From Nocardia arthritidis (GTDB taxonomy: Bacteria > Actinomycetota > Actinomycetes > Mycobacteriales > Mycobacteriaceae), in NCBI RefSeq assembly GCF_011801145.1, contig NZ_CP046172.1, positions 2,046,001 through 2,110,000 on the forward strand: a stretch of 64,000 bases of DNA, in the 5' to 3' direction. The position numbers and the translations under genes were made by a program. Below, in pieces: positions 34,571-44,300 of this stretch (position 1 is its first letter; the number at the start of each line of letters is the position of its first letter). The notes below the pieces were generated by a model. That model ran no database searches, had not been told where the DNA came from, and was given only the letters and a program-made list of their open reading frames with translations.

Positions 34571-36901
34571 ATGGGTTCTGTCTTCGATGCGGCGGTCGGC
34601 AAGGACGGCACGCTGTTTTATACCGTCTCGGCCGACAGCAGCGTGCACGAGGGTTTCTCGAATGCGATACCGGTGCTCGGGCCGAGTTTCGCGCCGGCGG
34701 GAGCGGGTGTTGCCACCGGGATTCAGTCCGGCAACCAGTTCGACATCTTCGTGGTGGACAACTTCGGCAGGCTCACGGTCGCCTGGTCCGCGAACTTCGA
34801 TCCGTTCCAGTCCAGTGCGCTGACCTCGAACGAATTCGCCCCTCCCGGAGCGCATCTGGCGACGGGCACGCAGGCCAACAATCAGCTCGATGTGTTCGTC
34901 GTCGGCAACGACGGGGCGGTGTACGTGCTGTGGGAGGCCCAGAACGGCGGATGGACGCAGCCTATCGCCCTCACGCCGGTCGGCTTCGCCCCTGCCGGAG
35001 CAGGTTTGGCGACCGGTCGGCAGGCCAACGATCAGCTCGATGTGTTCGTCGTCGGCAACGACGGCATCCTGTATGTGCTGTGGGAGGCCAACAATGGTGG
35101 ATGGTCGCAACCGCTCCCCCTGACCGATCGCGAATTCGCCCCGCACGGAGCATATCTCGCGACCGGTTCGCAATCGACACTGAACGAACACAACAGCCAG
35201 CTCGACGTCTTCGTGATCGGCAACGACGGGGCCCTGTCCGTGCTATGGGAGGTGAACAACGGTGGATGGAACGGACCGTCGGCGATCACGCAGCCGCACT
35301 ACCTGCCGCCAGGTGGCGGATTCGGTGTGTTCCTGCAGAAACTGCAGGGCGATCCGCCTTCGCATCAGCTCGATGTCGCGTTCGTGGCCCCCGACGGTTC
35401 GCTGTCGGTGATCTGGGAGGTCGACAACGGCGGATGGTCCGCGCCAGCCCCGATCAGCACGCCCGGTCTGGCGCTGCCCGGCGCGCCGGTCTCGGGTACG
35501 TTGTTCGACACGACGTTGTTCGCGGCGGTGCTGGTGCCGACGGTCGACCAGACCCTGGTGCAGTACGAGGTCTTCGGCGTCGGCGACGGCTGGAGCGGGC
35601 CGCATCAGCTCACTGCGGCCGGGTACATGTCCGAGCGTGCCAACAGCTCGATTTCGGTGCTGAAGACCGAGCCGCCGCACAACTCCGTCGACATCGTGCC
35701 CTTCATAACCTTCATCTTCTCGATCCTGGACGGACCGAAGGATCCCAAGACGCTGGCCCGAATCCGTTGGGAGGCAGGCGACCACGACCAGGGGGTCGCT
35801 CGGGCGCTCGAGTCCGTCGCCATGGCGCGTGAGCTCGTCTTCGAGGACGTGAAATACCGGCCGATGCTCGCGCAGCGGCTGCTGGATCCGGCCGGTCTGT
35901 ATCTCGGACTGGTCGGACGCGCGGCCGAGGCCGCACAGTTGGATGCGGAATCCGCACAGATCTACGCGAGTCTCGCGAACGCCGACCCGGCCACGCACGA
36001 CAATCGGTTCCAGCAGGCGCAGGCGCTGATCGCGCAGGCGCAGCAGCTGTTCGCGGCGAACCAGCCCGCCGATGCCATCGCCCGCGCCCAGGACGCGGTG
36101 GCGATCCTGCGAACCCTCGCGCCCGACAGCGACGCCTATCTCGGCGCGCTCGGGAACTGTCTGCTGTATCCGCTGACCGGATTCCTGATCTCGACGCAGC
36201 GCTGGGACGAGGCCATCGCCGCCGCACGGGAGGGCTCGGCGGCGTTCCAACAGCTCGCCACCACCGACCCGAATCAGCCGGTGCACCGATACGACCTCGC
36301 CCGCGCGAATATCCAACTCGGACAGGCGTGGTGGGGCAAAGGCGATCTCACGCAGGCGTTCGATCGGATCGAGGCCGCTCTCGCGATCGCGCGGAAACTG
36401 GTCGCCGAGGATGTGAGCTATCGGGGTGCGCTCGGCGAATGGCTGCTGTACCCGATGACGACTTTCCTCATGGTCCAACAGCGCTGGGACGAGGCCATCG
36501 CGGCGGGTGGGGAGGCGCTGACCGTGTTCGAGCAGCTGGCGGCCGCGGAGCCGAACGTTCCCGGGCACCGGTACGACACGGGGCGGGCGCAGATCGAGGT
36601 GGGAGAGGCGTGGTGGGGCAAGCCCGATCCGACTCGGGCCATCGACCATGTGCAGGCCGCGATCGCGATCATCCGCAGGCTGATCACCGACAATCCGACC
36701 TACCGCTATGCCCTAGCACAATGGCTGGAGTTCCCGCTGAGTGCGTATCTGCAGGCAACCGGTCGGCGGGCCGACGCGATCGCCGCGGAGAGCGAGGCCG
36801 TCGACATCCTGACCGTCCTGGCCGCCGCCGACCCCGACCACTACACCACCCGGCTCGCCGCGGCACGCCGGCGACTCGCCGACCTGCGCGCGGGAGCCTG
36901 A
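34571..36901 (+). CDS. PLL-like beta-propeller fused to TPR-like helical domain
   Basis: The 776-residue protein (ATG 34571, AGAGGT upstream) has two parts. Residues 1 to about 370 hold seven repeats of about 50 residues with QLDVFVVGNDGAVYVLWEAQ, FAPAGAGLATGRQANDQLDV and similar text, the pattern of Photorhabdus PLL-type seven-bladed fucose-binding lectins. From about 390 to the end are four helical units of about 100 residues with the texts RWDEAIAAAREGSAAFQQLA, RYDLARANIQLGQAWWGKGD and a later near copy RYDTGRAQIEVGEAWWGKP, resembling tetratricopeptide repeats. There is no signal peptide. Such combinations may couple sugar recognition to a protein partner. Function is not known. Confidence 0.75.
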   Translation: MGSVFDAAVGKDGTLFYTVSADSSVHEGFSNAIPVLGPSFAPAGAGVATGIQSGNQFDIFVVDNFGRLTVAWSANFDPFQSSALTSNEFAPPGAHLATGTQANNQLDVFVVGNDGAVYVLWEAQNGGWTQPIALTPVGFAPAGAGLATGRQANDQLDVFVVGNDGILYVLWEANNGGWSQPLPLTDREFAPHGAYLATGSQSTLNEHNSQLDVFVIGNDGALSVLWEVNNGGWNGPSAITQPHYLPPGGGFGVFLQKLQGDPPSHQLDVAFVAPDGSLSVIWEVDNGGWSAPAPISTPGLALPGAPVSGTLFDTTLFAAVLVPTVDQTLVQYEVFGVGDGWSGPHQLTAAGYMSERANSSISVLKTEPPHNSVDIVPFITFIFSILDGPKDPKTLARIRWEAGDHDQGVARALESVAMARELVFEDVKYRPMLAQRLLDPAGLYLGLVGRAAEAAQLDAESAQIYASLANADPATHDNRFQQAQALIAQAQQLFAANQPADAIARAQDAVAILRTLAPDSDAYLGALGNCLLYPLTGFLISTQRWDEAIAAAREGSAAFQQLATTDPNQPVHRYDLARANIQLGQAWWGKGDLTQAFDRIEAALAIARKLVAEDVSYRGALGEWLLYPMTTFLMVQQRWDEAIAAGGEALTVFEQLAAAEPNVPGHRYDTGRAQIEVGEAWWGKPDPTRAIDHVQAAIAIIRRLITDNPTYRYALAQWLEFPLSAYLQATGRRADAIAAESEAVDILTVLAAADPDHYTTRLAAARRRLADLRAGA

Positions 36902-37082
36902 ACGCGTCGCGCCCTCACTACCGTGAGCTGGCACGACCCCAATTGCCACATTAGACCGGAACATGATGGCGCAGCGATCGTTTCCGGGCAGAAAGTCCCA
37001 GCGTATCGGGTGGAAAATGGGCCACGATTACGGCCTTTCGTGACATGATCAAGTCGGTTGTCCAGATCCTCGCGGTGCCTCG

Positions 37083-37776
37083 TCAAGCTACGCATGGAAG
37101 GTAATCCGGCAGCCAGATCTTCGAGTCGACGGCGAAGTCGCGTTTGGGTTCGGCGTGCTGGTTGCGCCGGCGGATGTAAGCGCCGATGGCGTCGTCCTGT
37201 TCGCCGTGGCTGCGGCGGTCGGTGCCGCCCAGGGCGAAGTACCGCAGCGCGGTGAACTCGCACTCGATCCAGTTCAACCAGCTGGAATAGGTTGGCAGGA
37301 ACACCAGCTCAACGTCGTTTCCTGTGCACCAGTCGAGCACCTCACGGCGTTTGTGCGGGGAGAAGTTGTCGACGATCACGTACAGTTTCTCACCGGGCCA
37401 CCGAGACCGTAGCGACTGCAAGAACGAGCGAAACTCGGTCCAGCGCTTGCGATCTCGGATCCGGTAGTACAGCTGGCCGGTGGCCAGGTCGAAGGCGCCG
37501 AACATGTGTCGCACGCCCTGGGTGCGGTGATAAGTGGCCCGCAACCGCTTCGGCTCGCGTCGCGGCTGCCAGCCGCGGCCGGGCACGGGGTTGCAGGTTG
37601 AGCGGCCCGAACTCATCGACACAGACCACACGACCGTCGGCGGGCGGGTGGTCGTAGAGGTCCAGTACCCGGTTCATCTTCGCGGTGAACTCCGGATCTT
37701 TCCCGGCCTTCCAGGTCCTGGTGGCCTGCCATGAGATGCCCTGATCCTTCAGGATCTTCCGCAGCGTCTCCCGGCT
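37083..37776 (-). pseudogene. IS630-family transposase, 5'-truncated and frameshifted
   Basis: The reading frame from 37776 gives AGFSRETLRKILKDQGISWQ and then GRVVCVDEFGPLNLQP (first Asp of the DDE triad). After one frameshift at about 37585 it continues with VRHMFGAFDLATGQLYYRIR, YVIVDNFSPHKRREV (second Asp) and YSSWLNWIECEFTALRYFAL (Glu), ending at 37083. The N-terminal HTH part is missing; the break at 37776/37777 coincides with the start of the 126-bp repeat. Dead. Confidence 0.8.
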
Positions 37777-37902
37777 GAATCCGGCGTAGGAGTCAGAAGT
37801 TTTCGCAGGTCAGTTGGTGTCGCCACAGGTAACCTCCTTGTGTTCGAGTGCACTCGAACACCGGTCCGTTAGATGTGGCACGTATGCCGCGTTTCTGTGC
37901 GC
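37777..37902. repeat. 126-bp repeat, copy 2, joined to tRNA-Leu
   Basis: Partner of 28955-29080 with the same 22-bp perfect palindrome at 37840-37861. Its last seven bases (TGTGCGC) include the end of the tRNA-Leu acceptor strand, so the repeat covers the whole immediate 3' flank of the tRNA gene. The start lies inside the IS630 remnant. Copy 1 thus carries a piece of the tRNA's 3' boundary without the tRNA. Confidence 0.75.
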
Positions 37903-37979
37903 GAGGGGGGACTTGAACCCCCACGTCCGTGGACACCAGAACCTAAATCTGGCGCGTCTGCCAATTTCGCCACTCGCGC
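37898..37979 (-). tRNA. tRNA-Leu (anticodon TAG)
   Basis: The minus strand reads GCGCGAGTGGCGAAATTGG at the 5' end and folds fully: acceptor GCGCGAG/CTCGCGC, D arm, anticodon arm CCAGA-TTTAGGT-TCTGG with anticodon TAG, a class II long variable arm (TGTCC-AC-GGACG) and T arm GGGGG-TTCAAGT-CCCCC. The 82-nt gene has no encoded CCA. Its 3' end faces the island at 21.3-37.9 kb, the common insertion geometry for integrative elements. Confidence 0.95.
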
Positions 37980-38094
37980 TTGATGGTACGACCGTCCAAA
38001 CTCTACCGGGGTTGACCGGGGAAGCGAAGCTTGGGGCCGGGGTGTCGTACTCATGAGTAACCCTACCAGGGATTATAACAATCTGGTAACTGTC

Positions 38095-38254
38095 AACATG
38101 AGGGGCGCTCATGTTTCATACGCGTTGGTAACCGAGTGGACCAGCGGGTTCAAACATGAGGAGGGGTCATGTTTCTACCGATTCTGGTACGGAGGTACCT
38201 GAATACGTGTGGGTAGCGGGCGTGGCTGGGGGCAAACGTGAGGATTTCCTCATG
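38095..38254. promoter_or_regulatory. Three related inverted repeats upstream of fas (candidate FasR-type operators)
   Basis: IR1 (38095-38115) has 8-base perfect arms AACATGAG/CTCATGTT with 5 between. IR2 (38152-38174) has 8-base perfect arms AAACATGA/TCATGTTT with 7 between, and IR3 (38237-38254) has arms CGTGAGGA/TCCTCATG with one mismatch. All three begin with AACRTGAGG. The centres of IR1 and IR2 are 58 bases apart. In mycobacteria the TetR-type FasR controls fas; these are plausible binding sites, but the assignment is inference. Confidence 0.55.
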
Positions 38255-38366
38255 ATTTTGTGCCATCCTCGCCCGTACCAAGCCGATTGGCGCAGGAGCG
38301 GTCGTGCCCGGGAGGGAGCGGCGTGTCCCCGCAGGCGTGTCGCAACGAGAAGGAAGTCGAAGCGTC

Positions 38367-41300
38367 TTGACTATCAACGAGAGCACCGAGACCGGTACGG
38401 AACAGGCGAAGGTAGTTGGGGCACAGCGCGGTGCGAACGGTACTAATGGGGCGGTCAGGGCACCGCTCGTCGATCGTTTACTGACCGGGACGCCGTATGC
38501 ACTGGCGTTCGGCGGTCAGGGCGCCCAGTGGCTGGGCGAGCTGGAGGAGATCGGGCGCGACAGCGCGCTGGAGCCAGAGTTGACCGCGCTGGTCAACGAG
38601 GCGGCCGCGCTGCTGGAACCCGTTGCGGCGCAACTGCTCGTCGTGCGCCCCGTCGGCTTCGATCCGATCGGCTGGATGCTCGAGGACGAACTGGTCGACG
38701 CCGACCAGGGCGAGACCTCGGCCGCGCCGTCGGCGGCGGAACTGCGCGCGGCGGCCGTCTCCATGCCCGGCGTGCTGCTGACCCAGATCGCGGCGCTGCG
38801 GGCGCTGCGGCTGCAGGGCCTCGACCCGGCCGCGCACGCGCCGGTCGCCGTCATCGGCCATTCGCAGGGCCGCCTCGCCGCGACGGCGATCGAGACCGGT
38901 GGCCGTCGCGACGCCGAACTGCTCGCCATCGCCCAATTGATCGGCGCCGCGGGCAGTTTGATCGCACGCAGGCGCGGGCTGATGCCGGTGGGTGAGGCCG
39001 CGCCGATGGTCGCGGTGTCGAATGTGGACCCGGAGCGGCTGCGCGCGGTGGTCGCCGAGGTGTCCGAGGGCGTCGATCCCGCTGCGGCGGCTGTGGTCTC
39101 GATCCGCAACGGCCGCAGGCGGGCCGTATTGTCCGGCACCCCGGCACAATTGGCGCGGGTGCGGGAGCACTGCGCACGGATCCACGAGGCGGAGAGCCGG
39201 GAGCGGGACGGAAAGACGCGCGGCGGTGCGGTTTTCGCGCCCGTCTTCGAGGACGTGGCCGTCGATGTCGCCTTCCATCACCCGGCGCTCGCCGAAACCG
39301 TCGACCTGGTCCGCGGCTGGGCCGCGCAGTGCGGTATCGACGCCGAGCTGGCCGGTGGGCTCACCCGGGAGATCCTGGTGGACCCGATCGACTGGGTCGA
39401 GGTGGTCGACGGTGCGGTTGCCGCTGGCGCGCAATGGATTCTGGACCTGGGGCCGGGCGATCTGCTGACCCGCCTCACCGTCGGCTCGCTGAAGGGCTCC
39501 GGGGTCGGCATCGTCGCCGCCGCTACCCGCGCGGGCCAGCGCAGCCTACTCACCCCCGGCGCCGCGCCCGAGGTGGCCAAGCCGTGGTCGGCCTTTGCGC
39601 CGCGCCCGGTGCGCCTGCCGAACGGGCGGATCGTGGTGGAGACCGCGTTCACCCGGTTGACCGGACGCTCGCCGGTGCTGCTCGCCGGTATGACCCCCAC
39701 CACCGTCGACGCGAAAATCGTTGCCGCGGCGGCGAATGCGGGCCACTGGGCGGAGCTCGCCGGCGGCGGCCAGGTGACCGAGCAGATCTTCGCCGACCGG
39801 GTGGCCGAGCTGAAGACGCTGCTGCGGCCCGGCCGCACTGTGCAATTCAACTCGCTGTTTCTCGACCCGTACCTGTGGAAGCTGCAACTGGGCGGTAAGC
39901 GCCTGGTGCAGCGGGCCCGTCAGGCGGGCGCCCCGTTCGACGGCGTCATCGTCACGGCCGGTATCCCGGAGCTCGACGAGGCCGTCGCGCTCATCCGGGA
40001 GCTGACCGAAATCGGTTTCTCCCATGTGGCTTTCAAGCCGGGCACGGTGGCGCAGATCCGCGCCGTACTGCGCATCGCCGACGAGGTCCCGGACTACCCG
40101 GTGATCATGCACATCGAGGGCGGCAGGGCCGGCGGCCACCACTCCTGGGAAGACCTGGACGACCTGCTGCTGGAGACCTACGCGGAACTGCGCTCCCGCG
40201 ACAACGTCGTCGTCTGTGTCGGCGGCGGCATCGGAACCCCTGAGCGCGCAACGGAATACCTCACCGGTGAGTGGGCGGCCGCGCACGGCTACCCGGCGAT
40301 GCCGCTGGACGGCGTGCTGGTCGGCACCGCGGCCATGGCGACGCTGGAGGCCACCACCGCGCCCGAGGTGAAACAGTTGCTGGTGGACACCCCCGGCACC
40401 CCGCACTGGGTCGGCGCGGGCACCGCCTCGGGTGGAATGGCTTCCGGCCGTAGCCAATTGGGCGCCGACATCCATGAGATCGACAATGCCGCCTCGCGCA
40501 CCGGCCGCCTGCTGGACGAGGTGGCCGGCGACGCCGCCGCCGTCGCGAAGCGCCGCGACGAGATCATCGCGGCCCTGAACGCAACGGCCAAGCCGTATTT
40601 CGGCGATGTGGCCACGATGACCTATCTGGAGTGGCTGGAGCGCTACGTCGAACTCGCCGTCGGCCTGGACCGCCGCAAGGATTTCGACTGCGGTAGCGAC
40701 CTGGGTGAGGCGTTCCTCGACGCCACCCGCTCGGTCTGGCTGGACATCACCTGGCGCGACCGCTTCGCGGAAATGATGCGGCGCACCGAATCCCGGATCA
40801 ACCCGGCCGACCGCGGGGAAATCCCAACGCTTTTCGGCACCGACGACGAATTCGAGAACCCGGTCGCCGCGCTGTGCGCACTGCGCGAACAGTACCCGTC
40901 GATCGCGAATACGCTGCTGCACCCGGCAGATGTGCCGTTCTTCATCGCGCTGTGCAAGACGCCGGGCAAGCCGGTGAATTTCGTCCCGGTGGTGGACGGC
41001 GACGTGCGCCGCTGGTGGCGTTCGGATTCGCTGTGGCAGGCGCACGATCCGCGCTACTCCGCCGATCAGGTGTGCGTCATCCCCGGCACGGTGGCCGTCG
41101 CGGGCATCACCCGGGTGGACGAGCCGGTCGGCGAGCTGCTCGACCGTTTCGAACAGGACACCGCCTACTCGCTGGTGCGCGCGGGCGTCGTACCCGTCGC
41201 GGTGGACGCGCGCCGGGTCGCCGGCGTCACCGCGGGCCCGATCGATACGGTGCTGGCCGCGCCGGACGTGCAGTGGGCGGGCCGCACCACCATCAACCCG

Positions 41301-44300
41301 GTGCACCGGCTCGGCGATCTGGACGAGTGGACCGTCGACGGCAAGGGCGCCGTGCATCCGCGGACCGGCGCCACGCTGGTGGAGACCACCGGACCCGAGG
41401 ACGAGAGCGCCTACGTCGAGCTCACCGTTCCGCTGCTCGGCCGCGACGCGGTGCGGATCAGGATCACCGTTCCGGTCTCGACCTACAACGGTGGTGCCCC
41501 GGTGATCACCGCCGCCGATGCCGATACGGCGATGAAGGCGCTGCTGGCCGTCGCGGCCGGTAAGGAACTGCCCGAGGTGAAGGGGCGCACCGCGCACCTC
41601 AACCTGGCCTGGACCCCGGACCTGCGCGCCGACCATGCGGGCGTCACCGGCAGCGGCCTGCCCGCCAATCTGAGCACGCTGGGTCGCACCGTCCCCGACG
41701 TGCTGGTCGGCGCGTGCTGGCCCGCCGTCTTCGCCGTGCTCGGCGCGACCCGCACCGCCGATGACGAGAGCGTCATCGAGGGCATGCTCGACCTGGTCCA
41801 CCTCGATCACCAGATCGATCTGGTCGGTGAATTGCCCTCGGCCACAAGCGTTCTCGCTGTCCGCGCGGAGGCGGGGGAGACGCTCGACACCGATATGGGC
41901 CGGGTGGTCGAGGTCAAGGTGAAGGTCACGGCGATGCTGGACCGGCCGGAGACCGGAATGTCCATGCCGACGGTCGCGACGCTCACCGAGCGCTTCGCCA
42001 TCCGCGGCCGCAACGGGGCGGGCGTGCTCACCGATCCGCCGCGCGCCGCGGGCACCGCCGCCGCGGCCGCCGACACACCGCGCCGCCGCAGGCGCGATGT
42101 GGTCGTCACCGCGCCGCGCACCATGAACGCGTTCGCCGCGGTCTCCGGCGATCACAACCCGATCCACACCAGCGATAACGCCGCCAAACTCGCCGGGCTC
42201 GGCAGCCCGATCGTGCACGGCATGTGGCTTTCCGCCGCGGCACAGCATGCGGTTTCCGCCGTGGATCCCGAAAGCTCCGTTCCCGCAAGGACTTTGACCG
42301 CGTGGACGGCCCGCTTCCTCGGCATGGTCCGGCCGGGCGCGCAGATCGACGTCCGGGTCGAGCGGATCGCGGTCGACGCGGGCAGCGAGATCGTCGAGGT
42401 CTCCTGCCGGACCGGCGGCGACCTGGTGCTGACCGCCACCGGTCGCACCGCCGCGCCGAAGACCGTGTACGCCTTCCCCGGCCAGGGCATTCAGCGCAAG
42501 GGCATGGGGCTGGACGCGCGGAGCCGGTCCAAGGCGGCCAAGGAGATCTGGGACCGCGCCGACAAGCACACTCGCTCGGCGCTCGGCTTCTCGATCCTGG
42601 CCGTGGTGCGCGACAACCCGACCTACCTCAAGGCGCGCGGCGTCGAGCACCGGCACCCGGACGGCGTGCTGCACCTGACCCAGTTCACCCAGGTCGCGAT
42701 GGCGACCCTCGGCGTCGCGCAGATCGCCGAACTGCGCGAGGCGGGTGCGTTCGTCGACGGTGCGATGCTGGCCGGGCATTCGGTCGGCGAGTACAACGCG
42801 CTGTCCGCGGTCGCCGGGGTGCTGCCGCTGGAGGCGGTGCTGGAGGTGGTGTTCCAGCGCGGCTCCGCGATGCATCAGCTGGTGCCGCGAGATACGCAGG
42901 GACGCAGCAACTATCGGATGGCCGCCATCCGTCCCTCGCAGATGGGGATGAGCGACGACGAGGTGGTGCCGTTCGTGCGGAGCGTCACCGAGCGGTCCGG
43001 TGAATTCCTCGAGGTGGTGAACCTGAACCTGCGCGGCTCGCAGTACGCGATCGCGGGCACGGTGGCCGGCCTGGAGGCGCTGGAGACCGAGATCGAAAGG
43101 CGGCGTTCCGAATTCGGCGGTAAGCGGGCCTTCATCCTGGTGCCCGGCATCGACGTGCCGTTCCATTCGACGGTGCTGCGCAAGGGTGTTCCGGAATTCC
43201 GGCAGAAGCTCGAACAGCTGCTGCCCGCCGATCTGAACGCGGAAACCCTTATCGGACGCTACATTCCGAACCTGGTGCCGCGACCGTTCTCGCTGGAGCG
43301 GGAATTCGTGCAGGAGATCGCGGATCTGGTGCCGTCCGAGCCGCTGACCGAGGTGCTGGCCGACTTCGACGGCTGGGCCGCCCGCCCGGCCGATCTGTGC
43401 CGGGTGGTGTTGATCGAACTGCTCGCCTGGCAGTTCGCCAGCCCGGTGCGCTGGATCGAGACGCAGGACCTGCTGTTCACCGATGCGGCGCACGGCGGTC
43501 TCGGCGTCGAGCGGTTCGTCGAAATCGGTTTGGGCGCAACGCCGACCGTCGCCAACCTGGCCAGCCAGACCTTGAAGCTGCCGCGATTCAGCGGCGCGAC
43601 CGTCGAGGTGCTCAATATCGAGCGCGAGGCGGGCATCGTGTACGCGACTGACGCCGATCCGGCGCAGGTCGACGAGCCGGTCGACGAACCCGTCGAAACC
43701 ACAAGCGCCGCACCGGCTCCCGTGGCCGCGGCGCCCGCGCCGGTGCAGAGCTCCGGCGGCCCGCGCCCCGACGACATCGCCTTCACCGCCGCCGACGCCA
43801 CCCGCGTGCTGATCGCGCTGTGGACCAGGCTGCGGATGGATCAGATCGGCCCGGTGGACACCATCGAGGGCCTGTGCGACGGCGTTTCGTCGCGGCGGAA
43901 CCAGCTGCTCGTCGACCTGGGTTCGGAGCTTTCGCTCGGTGCCATCGACGGTGCCGCCGACGCCGATATGGGCGCGCTCTCGGCCACCGTCGAACGGTTG
44001 GCCCGCACCTACAAGCCGTTCGGCTCGGTGCTGTCCGACGCCATCGGAGACCACCTGCGCAAGGTGTTCGGTCCGTCCGGCAAGCGGCCCGCCGCCATCG
44101 CCGAGCGGGTGAAGAAGGTGTGGGAACTCGGTGACGGCTGGGCCAGCCACGTCACCGCCGAGGTTTCGCTCGGCACCCGGGAGGGCGCCAGCGTGCGCGG
44201 CGGCGACCTTGGCGGGCTGGTGTCCGGCGCGCTCGGCGACGGTGCCGCGGTGGATGCCGCGATCGACGCCGCCGTGCAGTCGGTGGCCGCGCGCCGCGGT

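Noticed and set aside
35243..36649. 468-codon minus-strand frame opposite the lectin-TPR gene
   Set aside because: Composition is that of an antisense frame; the plus-strand protein has clear repeats.
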